DNA of 64,000 nucleotides from Yeosuana aquiaggeris (lineage in GTDB: Bacteria > Bacteroidota > Bacteroidia > Flavobacteriales > Flavobacteriaceae): assembly GCF_044003965.1 (NCBI RefSeq), contig NZ_JBAWKC010000001.1, positions 310,001-374,000 of the forward strand, read 5' to 3'. The translations under genes and the position numbers were made by a program. Position 1 is the first letter of the stretch. Each line of letters starts with the position of its first letter. This document shows positions 25,559-34,975 of this stretch, piece by piece. The notes beneath the pieces are model-generated. The model saw nothing but the letters and a program-made list of their open reading frames with translations, made no database searches and was not told the origin of the DNA.

Positions 25559-26509
25559 ATGAAAAGAGAATGTAAACTATGTTTTAATGAGTCTGATGAT
25601 ATTATTGAAGTTGAAGAAATGATGTTTGGATTCAAAACTTATTTTGAATATTTGTATTGTGATAGTTGCCAAAGCTTGTCTTTGATAAACATTCCAAATA
25701 ACATGGTAGATTATTATCCTAGAAATTATTATTCTTTTGTAAAAAGGAGTGCGAACAAATTTAAGAATTGGATTTCAAAAAGCAAAAGCGCTAATACTTT
25801 AGGAGACTTTTCAATAATCGGTTGTTCCGTTAGGTTTTTAACTGGTAGAAACTCAAACTTGAAGGCTATTAAAATTTGTAAACCAGATAAGAACACCTCA
25901 AGAATTTTGGATATTGGTTGTGGAGATGGATTTTTATTAGATAAGTTAAATGAACAAGGATTTAAAAAACTTTTTGGTATTGACCCATATTTAGAGAAAG
26001 AAATACAAAAAAACGATTATAAAATTAGAAAGGAAAGTGTAGAAGGTTTGGTTAATGAAAAATGTAAATTTGATATTATTATTTTAAGTCATGTGTTTGA
26101 GCATTTTGAAGAACCCCATTCAAGTTTAAAAAATATTTATAAATTACTTGAAAGCAATGGGGCTCTAATACTCAGATCCCCAATAAGTTCCTGCTATGCT
26201 TTTAAGAAATATAAAAAAAACTGGTATCAGATAGACGCACCTCGGCATATCTTAATCCCCTCTTTTTCAGGCTTAAAGCAAATGTGCGAAAAACTAGGGT
26301 TTCGTTTACAAAATTATTTTTTTGATTCTGACGCCAAACAATTTTTGATTAGTGCAAATTATAAAAGGGGAATTCCTATGATTTCTCAAAATACAAATAT
26401 TTTAAAAACTAGATTTTATCCAAAAGGAATGTATTTTACAATTTTTTCCAGAATATTAAACTTGAAAGATAAAGGAGATCAAGCTACTTTTATCTTCCAA
26501 AAAAAGTAA
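25559..26509 (+). CDS. class I SAM methyltransferase with N-terminal Cys-pair zinc-like module
   Basis: A 316-residue protein. The N-terminus has two CxxC pairs (Cys5/Cys8 and Cys34/Cys37), suggesting a small zinc module as in C-methyltransferases and related proteins. Motif I RILDIGCGDGFL lies at about 116-126, followed by FGIDPY and ILSHVFEHFEEP. It probably methylates a sugar or lipid-linked intermediate of the locus; the substrate is not predictable. It is followed after 8 bp by a glycosyltransferase gene. It has the same general architecture as the methyltransferase at the window start but is only distantly similar. Confidence 0.85.
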   Translation: MKRECKLCFNESDDIIEVEEMMFGFKTYFEYLYCDSCQSLSLINIPNNMVDYYPRNYYSFVKRSANKFKNWISKSKSANTLGDFSIIGCSVRFLTGRNSNLKAIKICKPDKNTSRILDIGCGDGFLLDKLNEQGFKKLFGIDPYLEKEIQKNDYKIRKESVEGLVNEKCKFDIIILSHVFEHFEEPHSSLKNIYKLLESNGALILRSPISSCYAFKKYKKNWYQIDAPRHILIPSFSGLKQMCEKLGFRLQNYFFDSDAKQFLISANYKRGIPMISQNTNILKTRFYPKGMYFTIFSRILNLKDKGDQATFIFQKK

Positions 26510-26517
26510 TTTTTATT

Positions 26518-27339
26518 ATGACAAATAGGTCATTGACCAATAGCGTAGAACTTTCAATAGTAATTGTTAATTATAATGGAGCAAAATATCTTCATGATTG
26601 TTTAGCATCTGTTCACAAGCAAAGTCAAGGGATTACGTATGAAATAATTATAGTAGACAATAAATCTACCGATAAAAGTCTTGAAATTATTGAAAAGAAT
26701 TATGCAGAATGCATGCTTATACGCAACACAAAAAACTTGGGATTCGCTAAAGCTAATAACATTGGTGTTAAAAAAAGTAATGGGGAATTTATTTTGCTAT
26801 TAAATAATGACACTGTTTTATTAAATAATCTAAGACCAGCAATAAATATATTAAGTAAAGATGACGTTGGGGTTGTTGGTATAAAGATGTTGGATTCTAA
26901 AAAAAACTACAGAAAATCTACAGGTAATTTTCCCAATCCATTAAGTCTGTTTAAATTGTCTCTTTTAACAAAAAACACTAATGGATTTAGTTCTGGAATA
27001 TTTAATAAAAATATTTACGAAGTAGATTGGATTGAGGGGTCTTTTCTGTTAACAAAAAGAAGGATTTGGGATCAGCTAGGAGGGTTATGTGAGGATTATT
27101 TTATGTATGTAGAGGATGTAGATTTTAGTAAAAGGGTTTCTCTTATTAAAAAAAAGAGAATTTATTTTAACACGCTTTCGTATATTCATTACGGAGGATT
27201 TAATGCTAAGCGAGAAAAGCAGTTAATAGATGGATACTTTATTTATATTAATAATTTTTATAGAAACCCCACAAAGGCTATATATAAAACATGTATAACA
27301 TTAAATAAATTTATAAAGATTATTAAAAATAAGTATTAA
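26518..27339 (+). CDS. GT2 glycosyltransferase, rhamnosyltransferase-like
   Basis: A 273-residue GT-A enzyme of the WbbL/rhamnosyltransferase type. Seen are LSIVIVNYNGAKYLHDCL, VDNKSTDKS, LGFAKANNIGV, the metal site LLNNDTV, and the acceptor-side EDYFMYVEDVDFSKR. It adds one sugar, perhaps rhamnose given rfbBACD, from a nucleotide donor to the lipid-linked chain. It is predicted cytoplasmic and peripheral. Confidence 0.87.
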   Translation: MTNRSLTNSVELSIVIVNYNGAKYLHDCLASVHKQSQGITYEIIIVDNKSTDKSLEIIEKNYAECMLIRNTKNLGFAKANNIGVKKSNGEFILLLNNDTVLLNNLRPAINILSKDDVGVVGIKMLDSKKNYRKSTGNFPNPLSLFKLSLLTKNTNGFSSGIFNKNIYEVDWIEGSFLLTKRRIWDQLGGLCEDYFMYVEDVDFSKRVSLIKKKRIYFNTLSYIHYGGFNAKREKQLIDGYFIYINNFYRNPTKAIYKTCITLNKFIKIIKNKY

Positions 27340-27340
27340 G

Positions 27341-27457
27341 ATGTGTAAACACACAAAAAGTAAGCGCCGAATAAAATTATTTTTTTTAACTAGGTTTATT
27401 CTAAACGATTTTAGAATACTAACTTTAGGATCTGTTTCAAGAAAAAAGATAAAGTAG
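27341..27457 (+). CDS. small basic reading frame filling an operon gap
   Basis: An ATG one base after the preceding stop opens 38 codons ending in TAG two bases before the next ATG (27460). The peptide is strongly basic (many Lys, Arg and His; start MCKHTKSKRR, end SVSRKKIK) with a hydrophobic middle (LFFLTRFIL). No family is recognised. The exact fit suggests translated, coupled expression, or a leader that keeps ribosomes on the message. It could equally be a chance frame in a decayed segment. Confidence 0.35.
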   Translation: MCKHTKSKRRIKLFFLTRFILNDFRILTLGSVSRKKIK

Positions 27458-27459
27458 TT

Positions 27460-28620
27460 ATGAAAAAATCTATTCTCTTTTTTCACCAATCAGCTGAACT
27501 TTATGGATCTGACAAAACCTTATTGTATTTAGTAAAGGACTTAAAAGAAAACTCAGATTATAATCCTATTGTCGTACTTCCAAACGAAGGAGATTTAACG
27601 GGCGCATTAAATGATTTGAACATCTCCTATATTACTACTCCAGTACTTAAACTTTCCCGCGGAATGTTTCGTATAAAAGCGTTTTTAAAACTACCGTTTC
27701 AGATTATAAAGTCTATTAAATATATTAATAGGCAAATTGAGGGAAAGGAAATTGTACTAATTCATTCAAATACTTTGGCCGTCCTATTAGGAGCTATTTT
27801 TGCCAAAATAAAAGGCATTAATCATATTTGGCATATACATGAAATTATTGAACATCCTCATTTAGCAAAGATAATTTATCCCAGACTTGTTAATGTTTTT
27901 TCAAAAACGGTAATCTTTAATTCTGTTGCTTCACAAAATAGTATGTGCAAATCTAATGTTAGTCTTATGAAGAAATCTCATGTTGTTTGGAATGGGATTA
28001 ACAGAAATACAGAAATTTTATGTACAGAAAAAATAGCTCAGATTAAAAGAGGTTATAATATAAATCCAGATAACTTGGTCATAGGTCTAGTGGGTAGGAT
28101 AAGTAGATGGAAAGGACATGAATTATTACTTGAGGCATTTAATGATTTAGCTGATGAATTCTCAAATATTTCTTTAATTTTTGTAGGTTCAATACCTCCA
28201 AACCAATCAATATATAAAGATAAACTAGAAACTAAAATAAAGGATTTTAACTTACAGGATAAATGTTTAATTATACCTTTCCAAAAGGACATCTGGAATT
28301 TGTATGATATTTTTGATTTTACGGTAGTACCTTCTACCGAGCCTGAACCTTTTGGATTGGTATCATTAGAAGCCATGGTATCTAAGAAGGCTGTTATAGG
28401 TGCAAATCATGGTGGACTAAAAGAAATTATTAAGCATAATGAAACCGGTTTGTTATTTGAACCGAACAACAAAGAAGATTTAAAGTTAAATTTAAGAGTA
28501 TTAATTACTGATATTAAAAAGAGAAATAAAATTGCAGAGAAAGGATATTTAAACGCAATGAATAATTTTTCTGAAAAAAAATATGTTTCAAATATAATCA
28601 GTCTTTACGAAACGCTATGA
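27460..28620 (+). CDS. GT4 glycosyltransferase
   Basis: A 386-residue GT-B enzyme: an N-terminal acceptor domain (ILFFHQSAELYGSDKTLLYL), then a C-terminal donor domain with LVIGLVGRISRWKGHELLLEAF, and the EPFGLVSLEAMVSKKAVIG stretch containing the donor-binding E-x7-E pattern. It transfers a sugar with retention during repeat-unit assembly; the specific sugar is unknown. Its stop overlaps the next gene by 4 nt. Confidence 0.9.
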   Translation: MKKSILFFHQSAELYGSDKTLLYLVKDLKENSDYNPIVVLPNEGDLTGALNDLNISYITTPVLKLSRGMFRIKAFLKLPFQIIKSIKYINRQIEGKEIVLIHSNTLAVLLGAIFAKIKGINHIWHIHEIIEHPHLAKIIYPRLVNVFSKTVIFNSVASQNSMCKSNVSLMKKSHVVWNGINRNTEILCTEKIAQIKRGYNINPDNLVIGLVGRISRWKGHELLLEAFNDLADEFSNISLIFVGSIPPNQSIYKDKLETKIKDFNLQDKCLIIPFQKDIWNLYDIFDFTVVPSTEPEPFGLVSLEAMVSKKAVIGANHGGLKEIIKHNETGLLFEPNNKEDLKLNLRVLITDIKKRNKIAEKGYLNAMNNFSEKKYVSNIISLYETL

Positions 28621-29903
28621 TAAAGTCCGATGATATAAGTAAAATCACACTTCACAAAATTATGTTTGTGCTACTTCTATTAAGTTCATTCTTATTTAAT
28701 AGCGTTGAAATTATTTTTTTGTTTATTCTCATTTCTTTGGGGATTACTTTTTTAACTTGTAATTTAAAATTTTCCAAAAGTTTTTTAAATATTCTTTTCC
28801 CTTTAATTATAATATTTTCTTTGTCTCTTTTTAGTGCCCTTTTCAGGAGTTTCGAAATAATCGATTTTATAAAGGATTTTTTTTATATTTTTAAACCAAT
28901 AGCTCTTATGTCTCTTGGGTATCTACTAATAAAAAGAATAGGAGATCAAAGGTTTTTTTTAATCAGTATAATTAACGTTGGAGCTTTCCTCGCATTGTTT
29001 CATATAAGCATTGTTTTAATTAATTATAAGGAAGTAATGTCTATAGACATGAATCTTTTTAGAACCAGATATGGGCGAGATAATTTTTTAGAACTTATAG
29101 CGCTTTTGTTTTTAATTCTAAATTATAGGTTGCCAACACTTAATATTAAGTATAAAAAAGTCATCTTTTTTATTTTAGCAACATCCTTTGTTCTCTATTT
29201 TTCAAGAACTATGTTTATTATAATTCTTTTACTTGGGTTGTCTTTTTTTGGATACACCAGGATAACCAGAAAAGGCATCAAATACTTTGGAACACTCATA
29301 ATTCTATTATTGGGGCTGTATGCATATCTGCTTTCTATAGAGATTGATAGAGATAACGAAGGGACATTAAGTAAATTTATGTATAAGTTAAAAATAGCTC
29401 CAGCTGAAATATTTTTAACGGAAATTGATGTTAATAATCATGCTGAATTATGGGATCACTGGAGAGGTTATGAAGTGTTAAAGGCAATAGAAAGTTTAAA
29501 TAATGATGGCCCGTTATCTTGGGTTTTTGGAAGAGGATTTGGGTCTACGGTCGATTTAGGTTTTAAAGCTCCTTTAGACGACGAAGGAGAAGGGATGCGG
29601 TTTATTTCATTACTCCACAATGCATACGGGTTTATTCTATACAAATCGGGTGTATTAGGGCTTTTATCGTTCTTCCTGTTTTTGTTAATATTATACTACA
29701 GACCCATTATGCATGGTCAACTTGAACTAAATCGAATCAATAATATTATATTAGGATTTAGCTTTTTTTATTTAATTTCAACACTTGTAATTTCAGGAAT
29801 TTATAATCCTAGAGATAATTTGACACTCATATTAGGGGGGATTATTTTTTTAAGGGATCATCAAATCAAACTAGAATTTGAAAATAGCAATAATAGGAAC
29901 TAG
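28617..29903 (+). CDS. Wzy-like O-antigen polymerase, copy 1
   Basis: A 428-residue polytopic membrane protein with about 10-12 helices. It has a large periplasmic loop around residues 250-350 containing WVFGRGFGSTVDLG and ISLLHNAYGFILYKSGVLGL. The HNxY...G..G pattern is that of Wzy/WaaL (Wzy_C) proteins. It joins flipped repeat units, or ligates chains, in the periplasm. A second protein of this type lies two genes downstream; which is polymerase and which is ligase cannot be told from sequence. Confidence 0.78.
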   Translation: MIKSDDISKITLHKIMFVLLLLSSFLFNSVEIIFLFILISLGITFLTCNLKFSKSFLNILFPLIIIFSLSLFSALFRSFEIIDFIKDFFYIFKPIALMSLGYLLIKRIGDQRFFLISIINVGAFLALFHISIVLINYKEVMSIDMNLFRTRYGRDNFLELIALLFLILNYRLPTLNIKYKKVIFFILATSFVLYFSRTMFIIILLLGLSFFGYTRITRKGIKYFGTLIILLLGLYAYLLSIEIDRDNEGTLSKFMYKLKIAPAEIFLTEIDVNNHAELWDHWRGYEVLKAIESLNNDGPLSWVFGRGFGSTVDLGFKAPLDDEGEGMRFISLLHNAYGFILYKSGVLGLLSFFLFLLILYYRPIMHGQLELNRINNIILGFSFFYLISTLVISGIYNPRDNLTLILGGIIFLRDHQIKLEFENSNNRN

Positions 29904-30975
29904 AGGTATTCCCAATCATTATAGTGGTTTTGAGCAATTTGCCGAGTTTTTTTCAGTGTATGCAGCAGAAAATGGCTACGATATAACCGTTTATAATTCA
30001 CATAATCATCTTTATCAGGAAAGCCTATTTAAAGGGGTGAAAATTAGACATAAGTTTGACCCAGAATATTTAGTTGGTACTTTTGGTCAATTTATTTATG
30101 ATTTTAATTGTATTTTAGATTCCAGAAAAAGAAACTTCGATGTTTTATTACAATTAGGTTATACCAGTAATACTATTTGGCATAAGTTGTTACCAAAAAA
30201 TACGGTTATTATTAGCAATATGGATGGTTTAGAATGGAAACGCTCTAAATATTCACCAGTGGTAAGAAAATTTTTAAAATATGCCGAAAAACTAGCAGTC
30301 AAATCAAGCGACTATTTGATTTCAGACTCTATTGGAATACAAACGTATCTTCTAAAAGAATACAATGCTAAATCAGAGTACATAGCCTATGGTGCAGAGT
30401 TGTTTACAGAGCCAAATATTGATATTTTATCTCAATACGATGTAAAAGAAAAAAATTACAATATGCTGGTAGCAAGATTTGAACCAGAAAACAATCTCGA
30501 AGTTATATTGGATGGTGTTGTATTAGCCAAAAAGAAAACTACTTTTCTGGTAGTTGGTAACCATCACACCAACAAATTCGGAGCCTATTTAAAAAGCAAA
30601 TTTAAAAACTACAATTACATTAGATTTGTTGGGGGAATATATAACTTAGAGCATCTAAACAATTTACGATATTATTCAAACTTATATTTTCATGGTCATT
30701 CTGTAGGCGGTACAAATCCATCATTGTTGGAAGCAATGGCATCAAAAGCACTGATAATAGCCCATGACAATGAGTTTGCAAAATCAATTTTAGAAAATGA
30801 CGCATTTTATTTTAGCTCAAAAACAGATGTTAAGAATCATATAGATAGTATAAACAAAGATCAATTCACAGATAAACTGGAAAATTGCTATTCTAAAATT
30901 GAACAGAAATTTAAATGGGAAATAATAAATAAAAAGTACTTAGATTTTTTACATGAATGTAATAAACAAAACTAG
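29878..30975 (+). CDS. GT4 glycosyltransferase with DUF1972 N-terminus, rhamnosyltransferase-like
   Basis: A 365-residue GT-B enzyme opening with KIAIIGTRGIPNHYSGFEQF, the hallmark of the DUF1972 domain found in rhamnosyltransferases. The C-terminal donor domain has NMLVARFEPENN and the GTNPSLLEAMASKALIIA segment. The start is TTG at 29878, chosen because it gives the conserved N-terminus and no ATG is close. It overlaps the polymerase gene by 26 nt. Rhamnose as donor would fit rfbBACD upstream. Confidence 0.88.
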   Translation: MKIAIIGTRGIPNHYSGFEQFAEFFSVYAAENGYDITVYNSHNHLYQESLFKGVKIRHKFDPEYLVGTFGQFIYDFNCILDSRKRNFDVLLQLGYTSNTIWHKLLPKNTVIISNMDGLEWKRSKYSPVVRKFLKYAEKLAVKSSDYLISDSIGIQTYLLKEYNAKSEYIAYGAELFTEPNIDILSQYDVKEKNYNMLVARFEPENNLEVILDGVVLAKKKTTFLVVGNHHTNKFGAYLKSKFKNYNYIRFVGGIYNLEHLNNLRYYSNLYFHGHSVGGTNPSLLEAMASKALIIAHDNEFAKSILENDAFYFSSKTDVKNHIDSINKDQFTDKLENCYSKIEQKFKWEIINKKYLDFLHECNKQN

Positions 30976-32203
30976 ACTTTTCATTAACTCTACAGAGTTT
31001 TTAGCCTATTTAATTGCTCTGGTATTGTCTATGCTTTTTGTGGGATATGCTCCAAGCAGTATTGCGTTAGGACTATTTATTATATTTTCTGTTAGGCATA
31101 AAATTATAAATTGGGACAGGGGAACGCTAAATTTAGCTCTGCTGTTACCAATGGCTTTATACCTGCTATTTTCCTTAACATGGTTTTGGACAGTTGATAA
31201 AGGTTTAACTAAGACAGGATTAGAGAGAACGGTATGCCTTTTTTTAGTCCCTTTTGCATTTACTATTATCCCGAAAATTACATTAAAAAACCTCCAATTA
31301 ATTTTAAATATTTTCACTTGGTCAAATGTCTTTTTTGGATTATATTTTTTAATTGATGCGTTTTCCAATTTTTTTAAGACACATTCTTTATACTCTTTTA
31401 CATACCATAATTTGGTAAGTGCATTAGACTTAAATGCCATTTATGTATCATTAATTTTCTCCATCAGTTTTTTTTATTTGATATCAAATAACAAGAAAAG
31501 TATTAAGGATAAATTTTTGATTCTATTTTTTTTGATATTACTGTTGTTATTGTCCTCAAAAATGATGCTTTTTAACTTGTTAATTGGGGGCTTTATATAT
31601 ATTTATAAGAATAAAAATATTAAGATCTACAAGGCAAAATCAATATATATGGTTGTCATAATATTTTTTATAATTGGCATAAGTTCGATTACACTTACCA
31701 AAAGATTCCTGTTTGAAAAAGACACCCGCGTTAATGAAATTATTACAAAAAAAGAGTTTGGAAATAGTTACCCATGGACAGGCAGCTCAATAAGGTTACT
31801 TCAATTGAGAATATTAAAAGAACAAATTGAAGAAGACAATATTTTTTGGAGAGGGTTTGGATTATTCGCTTCACGACAAAATGTAAAGGAAAGACATCAA
31901 GAGTTTGACACCTATTATACGTTTCATAATTATAATTATCATAATCAATACGCCCAAATTTTATCTGAAACGGGTGTTTTTGGATTAATTTTACTGTTAG
32001 CAATGATCTTGACAGCTATGATTAAAGCGATAAGAACTAATAATTTTTTATTTATTATGTTTTGTGTTACTACAACAATGATATTTTTTACAGAGTCATT
32101 ATTATGGAGACAACAAGGGCTATTTGTATTCACAATATTTTATTGTTTAATTGTGAGTATTAACTTGAATAAAAAAGCCTTAAACTCTAAAATTATACTA
32201 TAA
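30953..32203 (+). CDS. O-antigen ligase/polymerase family protein (Wzy_C), copy 2
   Basis: A 416-residue membrane protein with about 10 helices. The main external loop carries FWRGFGLFASRQNVKE, with YHNQYAQILSETGVFGL after it, the Wzy_C/WaaL signature. Either a WaaL-type ligase joining the polymer to lipid A-core or a second polymerase. It overlaps the preceding glycosyltransferase by 23 nt and is the last gene before a 96-bp gap with a strong promoter match. Confidence 0.8.
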   Translation: MNVINKTRLFINSTEFLAYLIALVLSMLFVGYAPSSIALGLFIIFSVRHKIINWDRGTLNLALLLPMALYLLFSLTWFWTVDKGLTKTGLERTVCLFLVPFAFTIIPKITLKNLQLILNIFTWSNVFFGLYFLIDAFSNFFKTHSLYSFTYHNLVSALDLNAIYVSLIFSISFFYLISNNKKSIKDKFLILFFLILLLLLSSKMMLFNLLIGGFIYIYKNKNIKIYKAKSIYMVVIIFFIIGISSITLTKRFLFEKDTRVNEIITKKEFGNSYPWTGSSIRLLQLRILKEQIEEDNIFWRGFGLFASRQNVKERHQEFDTYYTFHNYNYHNQYAQILSETGVFGLILLLAMILTAMIKAIRTNNFLFIMFCVTTTMIFFTESLLWRQQGLFVFTIFYCLIVSINLNKKALNSKIIL

Positions 32204-32242
32204 AAAATAACTTATAATGTCTTTAATAACGACTAATCATTG

Positions 32243-32272
32243 TTGATTTTTCTATATATTAAATTATATTTG
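32243..32272 (+). promoter_or_regulatory. complete Bacteroidota-type promoter upstream of the first WcaJ-like gene
   Basis: A -33 TTG (32243-32245), a 19-bp spacer and a -7 TATATTTG (32265-32272) agree with the consensus TTG-N17-23-TAnnTTTG. The leader to the ATG at 32300 would be about 20 nt. It probably starts a second transcription unit of the polysaccharide locus. Confidence 0.7.
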
Positions 32273-32299
32273 TTTTTAGTAAAAACAACAAATTAGCTT

Positions 32300-33643
32300 A
32301 TGGCAAACAAAGAAGGTTATTCTAGTTGGATAAAGCCATCATTGTATATAATAGATTTGTTATTTATTTCAGGTTTTCTAAATATTTTCTTAACACAAAA
32401 GCCAATAGATCTAATTTTTTTTATTAGTTTTTGGATAATTCTTTCAATATCCTTCTCTTTCTATAAAGTTTACAGATACACTAAAATTATTAAAATAGTT
32501 TCTTTGCTATCTAAGCAAATAACAACATTTGTCTTATTAATTTTTACTTATTTATACATAAATGATTCAAAAATTCTTTTTGAAAATGTTGTTATATTTT
32601 TTGTTTTTACATTGGTAATATTTAATATATGGAGGATATTTTTGCACATAATCTTTAGAAAATATAGAATTATAACCGGTAGTAATTATAAGCAAGTTGT
32701 AATAATAGGAAGAAATGAATCCACGAAAAAGTTAGAAGAATTTTTTAATTATAATCTAGGATATGGCTATAAGTTTGTAGGATATTTTACTAATGAAGAA
32801 AATAATGATAAAAAAGGGTCTATTGCTCAAAGCTTTGATTTTATATTAAAAAATAAAATAGATGAAGTTTATTGTTCAGTAAAAGAATTAACAAATAACC
32901 AAATAAAGGAGTTTATTGATTTCTGTGATATAAATTTAAAAACGTTAAAATTTATTCCTGATAGCGAAGAATTATTTAGTAAAAATTTATACTTGAATTA
33001 TTACGATATTACACCAATACTCTCATTACGAGATATTCCGTTAGATGACCCAATAAATGCTGCAACGAAACGAATTTTTGATATAATTTTTTCTAGTATA
33101 GTAATAATTTTTGTTCTTTCTTGGCTAATACCCATATTGGGTTTAATAATAATCTTAGAAAGCAGAGGACCCATTTTTTTTCAGCAAAACCGGCCAGGAA
33201 TCAAAGAAAAAGGATTTGGGTGCTACAAATTTAGATCGATGACTTTAAATTCTAGATCAGAGGATTCTGCCACTAGAAATGACGCTAGGGTGACTCGTGT
33301 AGGAAAGTTTATTAGAAGAACAAGTATTGATGAATTGCCACAGTTTTTCAATGTATTGTTTGGAACCATGTCGGTCGTCGGACCGCGCCCACATTTGTGG
33401 AGACAAAATAAAATGTATGGCACGAAAATTTCTAAATACATGATGAGACATTTTGTAAAACCAGGGGTTACAGGTTTAGCACAAGTGAGAGGCTATAGAG
33501 GGGAGATTGAAACAAGAGAAGATATTGTAAATAGAACAAAGTATGATGTATTTTACATTGAAAACTGGTCTTTACTTTTAGATTTTAATATAATTATTCA
33601 AACTGTCTTGAATATGTTTAAAGGTGAAGAAAAGGCGTATTAA
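32300..33643 (+). CDS. undecaprenyl-phosphate glycosyl-1-phosphate transferase, WcaJ-like, copy 1
   Basis: A 447-residue polyisoprenyl-phosphate hexose-1-phosphate transferase. It has four N-terminal membrane helices, a soluble nucleotide-binding-like middle domain (VVIIGRNESTKKLEEFF), a further membrane segment (residues 268-290), and the C-terminal catalytic domain with CYKFRSMT, DELPQFFNVL, VVGPRPH and KPGVTGLAQVRGYRG. It starts repeat-unit synthesis by moving a sugar-phosphate from UDP-sugar to undecaprenyl phosphate. It is preceded by a good promoter and has a paralogue at 35962. Confidence 0.92.
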   Translation: MANKEGYSSWIKPSLYIIDLLFISGFLNIFLTQKPIDLIFFISFWIILSISFSFYKVYRYTKIIKIVSLLSKQITTFVLLIFTYLYINDSKILFENVVIFFVFTLVIFNIWRIFLHIIFRKYRIITGSNYKQVVIIGRNESTKKLEEFFNYNLGYGYKFVGYFTNEENNDKKGSIAQSFDFILKNKIDEVYCSVKELTNNQIKEFIDFCDINLKTLKFIPDSEELFSKNLYLNYYDITPILSLRDIPLDDPINAATKRIFDIIFSSIVIIFVLSWLIPILGLIIILESRGPIFFQQNRPGIKEKGFGCYKFRSMTLNSRSEDSATRNDARVTRVGKFIRRTSIDELPQFFNVLFGTMSVVGPRPHLWRQNKMYGTKISKYMMRHFVKPGVTGLAQVRGYRGEIETREDIVNRTKYDVFYIENWSLLLDFNIIIQTVLNMFKGEEKAY

Positions 33644-33661
33644 TTAATTTTAGAAAGAAGA

Positions 33662-34975
33662 ATGAAAGTATCAGTAATAGGAACGGGTTATGTGGGTTTG
33701 GTTACAGGAACCTGTTTAGCAGAAACAGGAAATAATGTATTGTGCGTAGATATTGATAAGAAAAAGGTCGATAAAATGAAAAAAGGGGTTGTGCCAATTT
33801 ATGAGCCCCATTTAGATGTGTTATTTCAAAGAAATATTAAGGCCAAGAGATTAAATTTTTCTACGTCATTAAAAGAAGGTGTAGAGCATGGAGATATTAT
33901 ATTTCTAGCATTGCCAACACCAGAAGACGGAGATGGTTCTGCAGATTTATCTTATGTGTTAGGATGCGCCTCAGATATTGGGAAGCTATTAAAATGCTAT
34001 AAAGTTATAGTTGATAAAAGTACTGTTCCTGTTGGTACAGCTGAAAGAGTATGCGAAGTAATTTCTAGTCATACAGATGTTGAATTTGATGTAGTCTCAA
34101 ACCCTGAGTTTCTGCGTGAAGGATTTGCTGTAGATGATTTTTTAAAACCGGAGCGAATAGTTATTGGTTCAAGTTCTCAAAAGGCGATTGAGTTAATGGA
34201 AAAACTTTATAAGCCTTTTGTTAGATCAGGTAATCCAATAATTATTATGGACGAAAAATCTGCTGAACTTACTAAATATGCAGCTAATTCATTTTTAGCG
34301 ACCAAAATCACTTTCATGAATGAAATTGCTAATTTTTGTGAAAAAGTAGGTGCAGATGTTGATAAAGTACGAGCAGGAATGGGGACAGATTCTAGAATTG
34401 GAAAACGGTTTTTGTTTCCAGGAATAGGTTACGGAGGTTCTTGTTTTCCAAAAGACGTAAAAGCATTATACAAATCTGGTAAAGATTTAGGCTATGAGTT
34501 TGATATATTAAATGCCGTTATAAAAGTAAACGATATTCAAAAGAAAATTTTAATCCCAAGAATTGAAACCTATTTCAACAATGACATAAAGGGTAAAACT
34601 TTTGCGATCTGGGGTTTAGCGTTTAAACCTGAAACAGATGATATTAGAGAAGCACCAGCTTTATACATCATTGAGGCTTTATTGAGTAAAGGGGCTAATG
34701 TCCAGGTTTTTGATCCAGAAGCAATGCCAAACGTAAAATTAAAATTTGGAAATCAAATATTATATGCATTAAACAAAGATGAGGCAACGGTAAATGCAGA
34801 TGCGTTAATAATTTGTACAGAATGGAGTCTTTTTCGTACGCCTGATTTTGATAAATTAAAAACGAGTTTAAACCAACCAGTAATTTTTGATGGTCGAAAC
34901 CTGTATGATATAAAGGAAATGCAGCAAGAAGGGTTTTATTATAGTTCAATCGGAAGAGAAACAAAAGGGAAATGA
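33662..34975 (+). CDS. ugd: UDP-glucose 6-dehydrogenase
   Basis: Oxidises UDP-glucose to UDP-glucuronate in two NAD-dependent steps. At 437 residues it has the normal length. Seen are the N-terminal GTGYVGLVTGTCLAETG, the STVPVGT segment at 120-126, NPEFLREG, the catalytic Cys261 in GYGGSCFPKD, and the C-terminal WGLAFKPETDDIREAPA. A 4-nt overlap with uxs shows coupled production of UDP-glucuronate and its decarboxylation. A dehydrogenase for another UDP-sugar is less likely given that partner. Confidence 0.93.
   Translation: MKVSVIGTGYVGLVTGTCLAETGNNVLCVDIDKKKVDKMKKGVVPIYEPHLDVLFQRNIKAKRLNFSTSLKEGVEHGDIIFLALPTPEDGDGSADLSYVLGCASDIGKLLKCYKVIVDKSTVPVGTAERVCEVISSHTDVEFDVVSNPEFLREGFAVDDFLKPERIVIGSSSQKAIELMEKLYKPFVRSGNPIIIMDEKSAELTKYAANSFLATKITFMNEIANFCEKVGADVDKVRAGMGTDSRIGKRFLFPGIGYGGSCFPKDVKALYKSGKDLGYEFDILNAVIKVNDIQKKILIPRIETYFNNDIKGKTFAIWGLAFKPETDDIREAPALYIIEALLSKGANVQVFDPEAMPNVKLKFGNQILYALNKDEATVNADALIICTEWSLFRTPDFDKLKTSLNQPVIFDGRNLYDIKEMQQEGFYYSSIGRETKGK

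Noticed and set aside
27301..27489. 62-codon minus-strand frame across the 27340-27459 gap
   Set aside because: It overlaps two well-supported genes on the plus strand, whereas the plus-strand frame at 27341 fits the operon spacing better.
28053..28376. 107-codon minus-strand frame opposite a glycosyltransferase
   Set aside because: It is antisense to the conserved donor domain, with no recognisable product and no promoter.
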